Shown: positions 35,187 to 43,142, counted from the first letter of the stretch. The stretch is DNA of 64,000 bases from Pseudomonadota bacterium (GCA_036141575.1 JAYZXF010000017.1:204077-268076); one strand, 5' to 3'. Numbers and translations are program-made. Notes: generated from the letters alone by a model not told the origin.

Positions 35187-35216
35187 GAAAAAATGGAAGC
35201 CGTGAGGCTTCCATTT
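35187..35216 (-). terminator. Terminator after terB
   Basis: AATGGAAGCC-GTGA-GGCTTCCATT with a T-rich tail on the reverse strand; preceded by AATCGATT. Confidence 0.8.
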
Positions 35217-35248
35217 CTTGAATCGATTTGCATCGGAGTCTGGGTGGT

Positions 35249-35704
35249 TTAAATACCCAGATCGGCCGGGTTGATACCAACCAGCTTTGCGAAGTCGGAG
35301 ATCAGTGCCTTTTCGTCGTCGTCGAAGTCGCCGTCGGCGCCGCCGATCGCACAGCCGATGGCCAGAGCATACTGCTGCTTTTCGTTGTCGAGCGCTTTCA
35401 GCAGTTTCTGGGTTTCCATCTTGCCGATCGCAGGAGCGATTTTCCATTTGCCGACACCGGCGGAAACTGCGTCCATGATCTCGTCGTCGCCATAGGCCTT
35501 CAGCTCTTCCATGTCGCGCATGACCGCAACCAGAACCTGAACTTCGCTGTCGTCGATGGAGCCATCAGCTGCAGCAACGCCGGCGCCCAGGAATGCACAT
35601 GCTTTCAGATAGTCCGGACCCAGGTGGCGGTTGCCTGCGGCTTTTGCACCCTGAACAACACTGTCGAAAGCTTTGGAAGCATTTTTGAAGAGTTTACCAA
35701 ACAT
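35249..35704 (-). CDS. terB: TerB-family tellurite resistance protein
   Basis: 151 aa helical metal-binding protein of the Ter stress system. Two TerB half-repeats are visible: ACAFLGAGVAAADGSIDDSEVQVLVAV (about residues 35-61) and LAIGCAIGGADGDFDDDEKALISDFAKLVG (about 113-142), each with the acidic ADGxxDDxE signature that binds divalent cations in TerB. An AAGGAG site precedes the ATG. Codon use is G+C-rich compared with neighbouring core genes. No terC, terD or terE is in the window. Divergent from the exchanger gene across 400 bases. Confidence 0.88.
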   Translation of the reverse strand: MFGKLFKNASKAFDSVVQGAKAAGNRHLGPDYLKACAFLGAGVAAADGSIDDSEVQVLVAVMRDMEELKAYGDDEIMDAVSAGVGKWKIAPAIGKMETQKLLKALDNEKQQYALAIGCAIGGADGDFDDDEKALISDFAKLVGINPADLGI

Positions 35705-35882
35705 GAGATTCTCCTTGAGGTTTGGTGGAAGTGATTTGCACGCAGCGGAATTGCCTTGTGCGGTGATACTGCTTTGAGCACACGCGCGTGTGAACTCTCA
35801 CAATCAATGTGTCATCTAGAGGATGCCGTTAAGCAACTTAGATTAAACGTTAATTAAGATATGTGCCGTAGCAGATGACCAA

Positions 35883-35911
35883 CATATAAGACGGTCAATG
35901 GAAGCCGTCAA
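35883..35911 (-). promoter_or_regulatory. terB promoter
   Basis: TTGACG and TATATG on the reverse strand, 17 bases apart. The inverted repeat GACGG/CCGTC overlaps the spacer and -35. Confidence 0.6.
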
Positions 35912-35981
35912 GTGTTGAATACAATTTTTTTGCATTTTTTTTACTTTTTCTAAAAAAGGCTAAAAAATATAGAGGTTTCCC

Positions 35982-36010
35982 TTGTATTGTTTGTATACAG
36001 AGGCTATAGT
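35982..36010 (+). promoter_or_regulatory. Exchanger promoter with palindrome in the spacer
   Basis: TTGTAT (35982-35987), 17 bases, TATAGT (36005-36010). The spacer contains TTGTATACAG, a position where a bound repressor would block polymerase. A second copy lies about 20 bases past the -10. Confidence 0.55.
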
Positions 36011-36104
36011 CTGGATGCTTTATGATTTTGTATACTTTTTTTCGCATGCTTCCTTATATAGGGAAGCGACTTTTCCTCCCACTTGGCACGAAAGGAGATC
36101 TTCT

Positions 36105-37214
36105 GTGCTACACTTTATCAATACACTTCCCTTTCTGTGGCAACTCGCCGTTTTGGCAGTTGTGTTTGGGGTGGTTACGGTAGGCATTGCCTGGGTCTGT
36201 AACTTCTTTGAAGACGCTGCTGATTATCTCGGACGTAACATGCCGCCGGGCGTAAAAGGGGCAACCTACTATGCGATGGGGTCCTCAATGCCCGAGTTCT
36301 GGACAACTATGGCTCTGCTTTTCTTCATTGTTTCTCCGGCATCTTTTGCCGCGGGGATCAGTGTAACGGCGGGTTCGGCTGTCTTTAACGGCAACATCAT
36401 TCCGATGCTGTCGATCATGGCTGTCATGTCGCCGTTCTTGCTGCGCATTGCTACCTTTGGCATTGTGTCGGTTGTGGCCGGTGAAAAGATCTCTGAAATT
36501 GAGATTGACCGTAAAGCCATGCTGCGTGACGGTATTGCACTGATCATTGCTGAAGCAGCGCTGATTGTTGTTCTGGGTTTTGAGACCCTGACAATTTGGG
36601 CAGGTGCAGGCCTTGTTGGCTTGTATATTCCTTATGTGCTCTACATGTGGTGGCAAGCCAAAAACCACACGGTTGAAGAAGCAGAAGAGGATGATGACGA
36701 GGATGATGACGGTGAGCCGATGACCACAGGTAAAGCCTGGCGTTGGCTGATCCTGAGCACTGGTGCTCTGGTTGTTCTTTGCTTCGTCCTTGGTGAAGGC
36801 ATCATGGAAAGTGCTCATGTCATGGGCGTTCACCCGATGGTGACCGCACTGATTCTGGGTGCTGCAGCTTCGTCTGTTCCGGATACAATCCTGTCTGTTA
36901 AAGACGCTCTGAAAGGCAACTATGAGGATGCTGTGGCCAACGCATTTGGCTCCAACACCTTTGACATCTGTATTGCTCTCGGCCTTCCGCTGCTGATCTT
37001 TACCGCTGTCAATGGCTCCATTGCCATGCCGACAGATGCTGACATCCAGTCGCTGCGTATTGCTCTTCTGGTGGTTTCAACTCTGACCGTTATGGTTCTA
37101 TTGATTCCGCGCAAGATCAAGCTGGTTCACGGCTTCATGATGGGGCTTCTGTACATTGCATTCGTGGGCTATGCCCTGAACAATGAACTGAACTGGGTCA
37201 CCTTGCCCTTCTAA
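36105..37214 (+). CDS. Sodium/calcium exchanger (CaCA) family membrane protein
   Basis: 369 aa with about ten to eleven membrane helices in two halves. The alpha repeats are visible: first AMGSSMPEFWTTMALLF..ISVTAGSAVFNGNI, second GAAASSVPDTILSVKDAL..AVANAFGSNTFDICIALGLP. Between them is a strongly acidic cytoplasmic loop (EEAEEDDDEDDDGEP), as in cation-regulated exchangers. GTG 36105 is the start: AAAGGAG lies 7 bases upstream, and the longer frame would read through the promoter. Cation efflux beside terB suggests metal or calcium stress; the ion is not known. Confidence 0.85.
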   Translation: MLHFINTLPFLWQLAVLAVVFGVVTVGIAWVCNFFEDAADYLGRNMPPGVKGATYYAMGSSMPEFWTTMALLFFIVSPASFAAGISVTAGSAVFNGNIIPMLSIMAVMSPFLLRIATFGIVSVVAGEKISEIEIDRKAMLRDGIALIIAEAALIVVLGFETLTIWAGAGLVGLYIPYVLYMWWQAKNHTVEEAEEDDDEDDDGEPMTTGKAWRWLILSTGALVVLCFVLGEGIMESAHVMGVHPMVTALILGAAASSVPDTILSVKDALKGNYEDAVANAFGSNTFDICIALGLPLLIFTAVNGSIAMPTDADIQSLRIALLVVSTLTVMVLLIPRKIKLVHGFMMGLLYIAFVGYALNNELNWVTLPF

Positions 37215-37224
37215 ACGAAACAAG

Positions 37225-37254
37225 AAACACCCCCGTAACAGGGGGTGTTTTTTT
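37225..37254 (+). terminator. Terminator after exchanger gene
   Basis: AACACCCCC-GTAACA-GGGGGTGTT then T's. Confidence 0.85.
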
Positions 37255-37277
37255 ACACTGTATATACCCTTATATAG

Positions 37278-37302
37278 AAAAACCCCCGCATAAAGCGGGG
37301 GA
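37278..37302 (-). terminator. Terminator after TRSP gene
   Basis: On the reverse strand CCCCCGC-TTTAT-GCGGGGG followed by TTTTT. Confidence 0.85.
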
Positions 37303-37317
37303 AATTCCTATCGTTTA

Positions 37318-38511
37318 TCAGGCTGCAGCCACGTTCATGATCTGGGTAGGTGCAACCACCCGCAAAGGTGGAAGATTGCTCACAGCACCGCGCTCAGGCA
37401 GAACCATCGGCACCAAATCAGGAATCACTTCCCGCAGGCCCGAAACTTCGGCTTGTTCCTGGTTTTCATAGCAAACCAGACAGGCACGCCCCATCATGGG
37501 AACATTGTACAGGTAGTTCACAGGGCTGGTATTGTCGCCATATGTCCCGTTGAATGTCACCTTGTTCTCAATGGCATCGCCAAGGGCAATTGGGGTGCGT
37601 GTGGTTGCCAAAAACTTGACGTTGTGGCCAAGCCATTCCAGGCGTTCTGCAAACAGAAACGGTTCGAACGTGAATTCGGCCGTGCCCACCACCAGCAGCG
37701 GTACCTGAGGCTGTTCAAAGCCGCGGGTATCATATTGGATGGTCTGATGAGGCATCAGCAGGCCTGTACGGCCCGTGTCCAAACGTGCATTGGAGCTGGA
37801 GATTTCACTCTCAGTCCGTGTCGGCAGGTCTGCTTTGTAGTTCGGGTTCTTCTCAAACGAGAATTCGCCGGCCAGCAGGTTGCGGAACACGGTGGGGCAG
37901 GGCATCGTTGCAGCGATTTCCTGTTCCCGTTCTTCGGAGATCCAGCTGATGAGAGACATGATCGTGATGCGCTCCACAGAGGGCATACGCTCGGCCACCT
38001 TTTCAGCAAGCAGGCTGATGGTGCGGCCGGTGGTCATCTCGTCATCAATCAACACCAAGTGTTTGGCGCGGTTGAACATCTGCTTTTTGTAGCCCTGAGG
38101 CTCATACAGAATGTGATTGGGCGCATGGCTGTGAACCTCGTCAAAGGTACACAGGATCTCCTGATCGACAGCTTGCCGCGTGCTGTACATGTACAGAACT
38201 TGCGGATGAGACATGCGATGGCTGAGGCTGTCTGCCACGCCGGCGCCGAGGCCCGTTGCTGCTTCGCCAAGCCCAATGATGAGCGTCGGCTCATGCGGCT
38301 GGTCAATCATGTTGGCCAGATTTTCATAGGCTTGACGCATCTTGGACGGCTGGCAGGGGATGTGCTTGCCCATCACTTTTGAAACAAAATAGAAGCCACG
38401 CTTGGGATTTTCACGCGAGGCAAAGGTGATCAGCTGATCCATCGGCATCGCTTGATGGCGAAGGGAAATGCTCATTTCACCAGATTGGATGGTATTCTGA
38501 AAAATCGTCAT
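37318..38511 (-). CDS. TRSP-domain phosphoribosyltransferase (Ter-associated)
   Basis: 397 aa. A phosphoribosyltransferase domain (about residues 60-215) shows TLIIGLGEAATGLGAGVAD and the PRPP loop LVLIDDEMTTGRTI. The C-terminal region with SSNARLDTGRTGLL and PLLVVGTAEFTFEPFLFAERLEWLGH is that of the TRSP domain, found in Ter-linked gene clusters predicted to make a nucleoside-like metabolite. AAAGGAG lies 8 bases before ATG. It diverges from HAD-StiP, so the pair of phosphoribosyltransferases flanks one control region. TGA is backed by TAA, then ACGATA. Confidence 0.85.
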   Translation of the reverse strand: MTIFQNTIQSGEMSISLRHQAMPMDQLITFASRENPKRGFYFVSKVMGKHIPCQPSKMRQAYENLANMIDQPHEPTLIIGLGEAATGLGAGVADSLSHRMSHPQVLYMYSTRQAVDQEILCTFDEVHSHAPNHILYEPQGYKKQMFNRAKHLVLIDDEMTTGRTISLLAEKVAERMPSVERITIMSLISWISEEREQEIAATMPCPTVFRNLLAGEFSFEKNPNYKADLPTRTESEISSSNARLDTGRTGLLMPHQTIQYDTRGFEQPQVPLLVVGTAEFTFEPFLFAERLEWLGHNVKFLATTRTPIALGDAIENKVTFNGTYGDNTSPVNYLYNVPMMGRACLVCYENQEQAEVSGLREVIPDLVPMVLPERGAVSNLPPLRVVAPTQIMNVAAA

Positions 38512-38568
38512 AGGACGACTCCTTTATCCAGAGGGAAAAATGGAAGGGTAAGATTCAATAGTGAAAAG

Positions 38569-38597
38569 ACAATACAATATCTTGTATACAATGTAAA
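38569..38597 (-). promoter_or_regulatory. TRSP promoter with TTGTATACAA operator candidate
   Basis: Reverse strand TTTACA (38592-38597), 17 bases, TATTGT (38569-38574). The perfect palindrome TTGTATACAA (38582-38591) fills the upstream part of the spacer, as at the exchanger promoter. Confidence 0.55.
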
Positions 38598-38613
38598 TGG
38601 TTTTTTTACGCAC

Positions 38614-38642
38614 TTGAAATAAATCCGCCTTGTTCCTATATA
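38614..38642 (+). promoter_or_regulatory. HAD-StiP promoter
   Basis: TTGAAA (38614-38619), 17 bases, TATATA (38637-38642), about 50 bases before the HAD start. Confidence 0.6.
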
Positions 38643-38691
38643 AGGCCTACAACTCACCTATCTTTACTTTTTGGAAAAAGGAAACTCCCCC

Positions 38692-39423
38692 ATGACCACA
38701 TGGATCTTTGTGGATTTGGATGACACGTTCATGCAAACCAAAAGGAAATGTCCGCCTGAGGGGCCGCTGTTTACCGCAGCGCTCGACAGGCATGGGAACG
38801 ACTGCAACTTCCAAACCATGGAACAGCTGATGTTCTGGCAGCACCTCAATGCTATGGGTACCGTGGTACCTGTAACCTTGAGGGATCGTGTGCGTACAAT
38901 TGACCGCATGAAGCTGAACTTCTCCTCGTACAAGATCATCAACTCTGGTGCAACCCTCTTGGATGCAAACAACCAGATTGATGCCGCTTGGCAGGATCAC
39001 ATCGGCAAAGAGCAAGAAGAATGGGCAGCCAAACTTCATCAGGTTCTTGCAAGCTTTGAAAAAGAGCTGAAACACCTGGAAGCCGATTGTCGTCTTGAAC
39101 TTGTTCATGACTTTGGTGTGCCGCTGTATATCACCATGCGTGGTGATGATGCATCTGATGTAGATGCAGTGGCAAGACATCTCTTTCATAATTTCTGGCC
39201 AATCAATTCTGGCCTGCATATTAATGGAAGAGGGGCATCGTTCCTCCCGCCGTGCGTTCGTAAAGAGCGCGCAACGCAGTTCCTTATGGACAACATCCAA
39301 CAACAGAGCAGGCAAACGCCTCTCTTCATCGGTGCAGGAGATAGCTTGACGGATCTTCCGTTCATGCAGCTGTGTCACTACACCATCGTTCCCCCAAAAT
39401 CTCAAATCATGGAGCATATCTAA
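38692..39423 (+). CDS. HAD-superfamily phosphatase of the Ter-type cluster
   Basis: 243 aa. Motif I FVDLDDTFMQT (residues 5-15; both Asp present), a large inserted cap of about 130 residues, and motif IV FIGAGDSLTDLPFM near the end, as in sucrose-phosphatase or Cof-like HADs. In Ter-linked clusters a HAD phosphatase is thought to dephosphorylate the product of the phosphoribosyltransferases. ATG 38692 follows AAAAGGAA. The stop overlaps the StiP ATG by one base (TAATG), so the two are translationally coupled. Confidence 0.82.
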   Translation: MTTWIFVDLDDTFMQTKRKCPPEGPLFTAALDRHGNDCNFQTMEQLMFWQHLNAMGTVVPVTLRDRVRTIDRMKLNFSSYKIINSGATLLDANNQIDAAWQDHIGKEQEEWAAKLHQVLASFEKELKHLEADCRLELVHDFGVPLYITMRGDDASDVDAVARHLFHNFWPINSGLHINGRGASFLPPCVRKERATQFLMDNIQQQSRQTPLFIGAGDSLTDLPFMQLCHYTIVPPKSQIMEHI

Positions 39424-40541
39424 TGACTCAATCCCAAGCACTCCGCCTGGAAAACCCGCTGCCGTTCTCTGGTAGCTATCACCCGTCTGATGCCATCTTC
39501 CTGCTGCGTCCCATTCCCATGCCCGAAAAGGCTGTGATGGACGCCAGCGCACGGGAAAAGGCCATTCAGTCCGGCAAGGCACACTACAGCGAAACCATTC
39601 CGAAGGAAGGGGCGCCGCTGCCTGAATACATGACTCTGTTCAACCAGATGCATGAGCGTTACAAAGAGCGCATGGCTGCAGAAATTCTGCGGCTGGCCGA
39701 AGAGGTGAAGCAGCGCCGTGGTACCACGGTCACCATCCTCTCGCTTGCGCGGGCCGGCACACCCATTGGTGCGCTGCTCCAGCGGGCTCTGCGTAACAAA
39801 GCCTACAAAATGGACGTGGCGCACTATGCGGTTTCCATCATTCGTGACCGCGGTCTGGATGAAGAAGCCATTCGCCATGTGCTGGAAGTTGAAGGTCGTC
39901 CGGCGGAGAGTATCATCTTCGTTGACGGCTGGACTGCCAAAGGCGCCATCACCCGTGAACTGAAAAGCGCTGTTGCCAAATGGAACGCCGAAAACACCGC
40001 ACAGATCTCTGATGAGCTGTATGTGGTTTCGGACATTGGCGGCACTGCTGATGTTTGCGCCACCACCGATGACTACGTAATGCCTTCGGGTATTCTCAAC
40101 TCGGTGGTGTCGGGTCTGGTTTCGCGCTCAGCTCTGATTGACATGAAACCCGGCAGCTTCCACACCTGTGTCTACTACAGCCACCTGCAGCCGCATGACA
40201 TCTCCACCAAGTTCTTGGATGATGTGCATCAGCAAATGTGGCGTGTGCAAACGGCGCCGGCCGTAACTGCGGATCGGGATGCCCGTCACCAGGAGGTGAT
40301 GGCGTATCTGGAGAATGTTCAGCGCACCTATGGCGTGAGCGACCTGAACCGCATCAAGCCCGGCATTGCTGAGGCGACGCGGGCGCTGCTGCGTCGGGAA
40401 CCTGACATCCTGATGCTCAAGGACCCGAACGACGTGAACGTTCAGCACTCGCTGCTGGCCGCACAGGCGAAAGGCATTCAGGTCATCACTGACCCTAACA
40501 TGCCCTTCAACGCGCTGACGCTCATCCGTGACGTCACCTAA
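39423..40541 (+). CDS. StiP-family protein with PELOTA-like RNA-binding domain
   Basis: 372 aa. The opening FSGSYHPSDAIFLLRPIPM is diagnostic of the StiP group (predicted cysteine protease, or phosphoribosyltransferase-like domain). Within it are VTILSLARAGTPIGALLQRAL and SIIFVDGWTAKGAITREL, which read like a PRPP-loop variant. The C-terminal about 75 residues (RIKPGIAEATRALLRREPDILMLKDPNDVNVQHSLLAAQAKGIQVI) match a PELOTA RNA-binding module. Family members occur with TRSP and Ter genes. TAA is followed by AACGAA and a terminator. The catalytic function is unresolved. Confidence 0.83.
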   Translation: MTQSQALRLENPLPFSGSYHPSDAIFLLRPIPMPEKAVMDASAREKAIQSGKAHYSETIPKEGAPLPEYMTLFNQMHERYKERMAAEILRLAEEVKQRRGTTVTILSLARAGTPIGALLQRALRNKAYKMDVAHYAVSIIRDRGLDEEAIRHVLEVEGRPAESIIFVDGWTAKGAITRELKSAVAKWNAENTAQISDELYVVSDIGGTADVCATTDDYVMPSGILNSVVSGLVSRSALIDMKPGSFHTCVYYSHLQPHDISTKFLDDVHQQMWRVQTAPAVTADRDARHQEVMAYLENVQRTYGVSDLNRIKPGIAEATRALLRREPDILMLKDPNDVNVQHSLLAAQAKGIQVITDPNMPFNALTLIRDVT

Positions 40542-40553
40542 AACGAAACTGAA

Positions 40554-40577
40554 AAAGGCCCTGCAAGGGGCCTTTTT
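40554..40577 (+). terminator. Terminator after StiP gene
   Basis: AAAGGCCC-TGCAA-GGGGCCTTT plus T-run. Confidence 0.85.
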
Positions 40578-40659
40578 TGTTGTACAAAGATAATGCCTGC
40601 ATCTTATAGTTGTTTTTTTGATGTAAGCGCTTTAATGAAACAAAAGGAGAGGACGACAA

Positions 40660-41358
40660 TTGGGATGCAAAAATATTAAAAAGGAAAAATTGAGTCCAGA
40701 AGGCTGGGAATGCAGGTCTGTGGTCAATAAATCAAGTGGACAAGTTATTTATAGCTATTTTTTCAAAAGAAAGCGGGTTCCTCATAAATATATAAAAACT
40801 CAAATAGCTAAAAGAGCTGTTGGCTACACCTTATTAAAGAAAGATATTAAAAATATTAAATATTGGGCTAACTTATCTCAGGCTATGCATGAAGAAAATG
40901 GCCATGATTTCAGCCAAAACTTCCAGAGAAGCAGCGAAATATACACAGACTTAAATTTGAACCTGAAAGCTATCCTTGTTGCAACGGTAACATTTTATGG
41001 GAAACTATTTACAACAGCAGATGGTAGAAAGGTTAAACTCGAGAAGAAGATGTTTTCTGGTGAAATGCTTGATACTCATAATAGATTAATGGGTTTTAGA
41101 AATCATTTTGCAGCTCATAGCGGTGATGAAGGTATTGAGTGGGCAAGACTAGCATTTGCTATTTCGAAAAAGAAAGGAAGTTTTTCAGCGCCATATATTG
41201 GAACAGAGCTATTTCAACCATCATCAGTGCATTTTGAAGATAAGCACTTTGAATTATTTGATTTCATAGAAAAGCATATTGATACAAAGAGAGAGCAAGT
41301 CATGCAAAAAGTACTTGATGCTGAACTAGATAAAATTGGTTTAACTCTAATAAAATGA
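40660..41358 (+). CDS. AT-rich orphan gene, possible HEPN-type protein
   Basis: 232 aa with no family I can name with confidence. Lys/Ile/Asn-rich and encoded by clearly more AT-rich codons than both neighbours, so probably a recent arrival. FRNHFAAHSG (about residues 146-155) fits the RNxxx(A)H motif of HEPN ribonuclease or nucleic acid-binding helical domains. The start is TTG 40660 after AAAGGAG (11-base gap); the nearby ATG is out of frame. Its 3' end is 40 bases from the CCA end of initiator tRNA. A defence or stress role is only a guess. Confidence 0.6.
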   Translation: MGCKNIKKEKLSPEGWECRSVVNKSSGQVIYSYFFKRKRVPHKYIKTQIAKRAVGYTLLKKDIKNIKYWANLSQAMHEENGHDFSQNFQRSSEIYTDLNLNLKAILVATVTFYGKLFTTADGRKVKLEKKMFSGEMLDTHNRLMGFRNHFAAHSGDEGIEWARLAFAISKKKGSFSAPYIGTELFQPSSVHFEDKHFELFDFIEKHIDTKREQVMQKVLDAELDKIGLTLIK

Positions 41359-41360
41359 AA

Positions 41361-41390
41361 AAGGACTTAATTAGAAATGATTAAGTCCTT
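41361..41390. terminator. Hairpin between the AT-rich gene and tRNA-fMet
   Basis: AAGGACTTAAT and ATTAAGTCCTT form a long stem. T-rich flank on the reverse strand makes it a terminator for the tRNA, and it can also end the forward gene. Confidence 0.75.
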
Positions 41391-41398
41391 GATCTAAT

Positions 41399-41475
<77 letters not shown>

Positions 41476-41494
41476 GTAAACGATTTAGAAAAGC

Positions 41495-41803
41495 TTACTT
41501 TTCAGCTGATTCAGCTTCAGTACGCTTGATGATAAGCTTACGAAGGCGAGTCGCTTCACGTGAGAACGCTTTTGTGTTGCGGTTCTTAACGTTACGCATG
41601 AACTCATCTAGGCCACCGAACTTATCGATAGTACGCATAGCGTTTGTGCAAAGGCGAAGACGAACTGTCTGGCCTAGGATTGGGCTAGCGAAAGATTTCT
41701 CTTGTAGGTTAGGCATGAAGCGGCGCTTTGTGTGCACGTTAGAGTGAGACACGTTGTGTCCAGACATTGGGCGCTTACCAGTGATTTCACATACTTTAGC
41801 CAT
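41495..41803 (-). CDS. rpmB: 50S ribosomal protein L28
   Basis: 102 aa. N-terminal AKVCEITGKRPMSGHNVSHSNVHTKRRFMPN and LRLCTNAMRTIDKFGG are standard L28. No zinc-type CxxC pairs. Single gene on the reverse strand, 20 bases before the initiator tRNA in the same direction. Confidence 0.97.
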   Translation of the reverse strand: MAKVCEITGKRPMSGHNVSHSNVHTKRRFMPNLQEKSFASPILGQTVRLRLCTNAMRTIDKFGGLDEFMRNVKNRNTKAFSREATRLRKLIIKRTEAESAEK

Positions 41804-41934
41804 AATCTTTATCCTTAATTTATTCAGTGCCCCGAGGGCTGAATTAAAACTTCTTTTCGGCGTGTTTCCGCCAGTAACAAGTGCTTTTACCGAACTGAGG
41901 CCTGAATGTCAAGCCTCAAATTCGGGAAAATGCG

Positions 41935-43086
41935 TTATTTTTGCTCTTCTGAGCTCTTCATTGGGTATCTTCCAATAGGGGTGTGGTCAATATATCCCAC
42001 ATTAGGATTGACGTGGAATGTGTACCATTCGCCAACAATGTTCATTTGTGTGTAGCGTCCAATGACGATCTTCATCGGGTTCTCGTCACTTTTAGGGATA
42101 CGAATACGCTCACCCGCTTTAAGACGTACGTCAGCGCTTTCACACTTCATCTTTCTAAAGAGACCAAAACCTGTATCCATAGACACCTTCATTTGGCTTT
42201 CTGAGAGCTTAACGTTACTAATAGGGGCGCCAGCACCTGTAACCGTTGCCTTAAAGTAGCTTTCATCATTATCAGCAAGGATGTTGATGTGGTCACATGT
42301 AAAGGTGAGGTCATATCTATCAGAAATAGGCTCAATAGATACATTGATTCTAAAGTCATTAAAGAGAACGACACATAGAGCTGCTAGACCGAGAACAGGG
42401 AGAGTGATCTTATTGCTGAGATCTCTGTTTGCAAAAATAGGTGTTACAAAGGCTGCTGTTCCGATCACAAACACGTAAGCCCAGATGTTATCTGTTAAGA
42501 AGTGGGCACCAAGTACCATGCGGCTGTAAGCAATAAGGCCTGCGTAAGCTGTACCTGCTGCAAAAACAATCATCGCGGCTTTACGACGACGTGCACCCCA
42601 TAGTGCAAAGAAAGGTACGGCAAGCATCGCTGCTGTAGCTGTATGACCACTTACAAATGACTTACCAACGATTTCAGCGGCGTTGCCTTTAGTTGTGATT
42701 GTTGCGTCAAGAGTTCCTTCAGTCAGCACGGTATCGCGTGGGCGAGGGCGCTCAACAAAGTCTTTTGTAATCACACTACAGATAAGCCCTGTACCAATTG
42801 CCATTGTCACAATCCATGCAGCAGCGGCTGTGCGCAGCATTTCTGACTTGCGGCGCAGCGGCACAATGATTGTGTAAACAAGAGAGAGAAGGGTGATGAG
42901 CATCACTGGCCATGTACCGTATTGGCGAAGGGTCCAGCTCAAGCTATCATCAGGGTTGTAAATGTGAGTTGCGATTTGGTTTTCGTAACCATAATGCATC
43001 ACGACCCATGTGAGAATCATAGCCGCAGCTACCATAGGAAATACGAAACATAGCCCGCATTTGAAATCGTCTTTGTTTTGTGCCAT
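41935..43086 (-). CDS. PAP2-family membrane phosphatase with extra C-terminal domain
   Basis: 383 aa. About seven membrane helices carry the three PAP2 motifs: KDFVERPRPRD (motif 1), SFVSGHTAT (motif 2; Ser-Gly-His) and SRMVLGAHFLTDN (motif 3). Such enzymes dephosphorylate lipid phosphates such as undecaprenyl diphosphate or the lipid A 1-position. A soluble, probably periplasmic domain of about 140 residues follows (from ISDRYDLTFTCDHINILADNDE), ending in charged residues. Divergent from a GT39-type glycosyltransferase, which would fit lipid A or carrier-lipid modification. Confidence 0.85.
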   Translation of the reverse strand: MAQNKDDFKCGLCFVFPMVAAAMILTWVVMHYGYENQIATHIYNPDDSLSWTLRQYGTWPVMLITLLSLVYTIIVPLRRKSEMLRTAAAAWIVTMAIGTGLICSVITKDFVERPRPRDTVLTEGTLDATITTKGNAAEIVGKSFVSGHTATAAMLAVPFFALWGARRRKAAMIVFAAGTAYAGLIAYSRMVLGAHFLTDNIWAYVFVIGTAAFVTPIFANRDLSNKITLPVLGLAALCVVLFNDFRINVSIEPISDRYDLTFTCDHINILADNDESYFKATVTGAGAPISNVKLSESQMKVSMDTGFGLFRKMKCESADVRLKAGERIRIPKSDENPMKIVIGRYTQMNIVGEWYTFHVNPNVGYIDHTPIGRYPMKSSEEQK

Positions 43087-43142
43087 TCTTTTTCTTGCTC
43101 CTTAACAGTGAGATAAAAATAATAATTTTGGGGGACAGCATA

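Larger units (their letters stand above)
35705..36104. promoter_or_regulatory. Divergent regulatory region terB / exchanger
   Basis: 400 bases. Reverse: a terB promoter at 35883-35911 (TTGACG, 17, TATATG), giving a leader of about 170 bases that contains the perfect palindrome CACACGCGCGTGTG (35779-35792). Forward: an exchanger promoter at 35982-36010. TTGAATACAA (35915-35924), TTGTATACAG (35991-36000) and TTGTATACTT (36028-36037) are related palindromic sites, a likely operator family. Confidence 0.55.

Noticed and set aside
37453-38382. 309-codon forward frame opposite the TRSP gene
   Set aside because: Exact antisense of a well-recognised phosphoribosyltransferase; no ribosome site; composition is that of a shadow frame.
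38647-39582. 311-codon reverse frame opposite the HAD/StiP genes
   Set aside because: Covers two recognised genes on the other strand including their overlap and promoter; its peptide has no domain pattern.
40554-41398. Integrated element using tRNA-fMet as attachment site
   Set aside because: No integrase and no second copy of the tRNA 3' end could be seen in the window; only the gene's AT-rich composition points that way.
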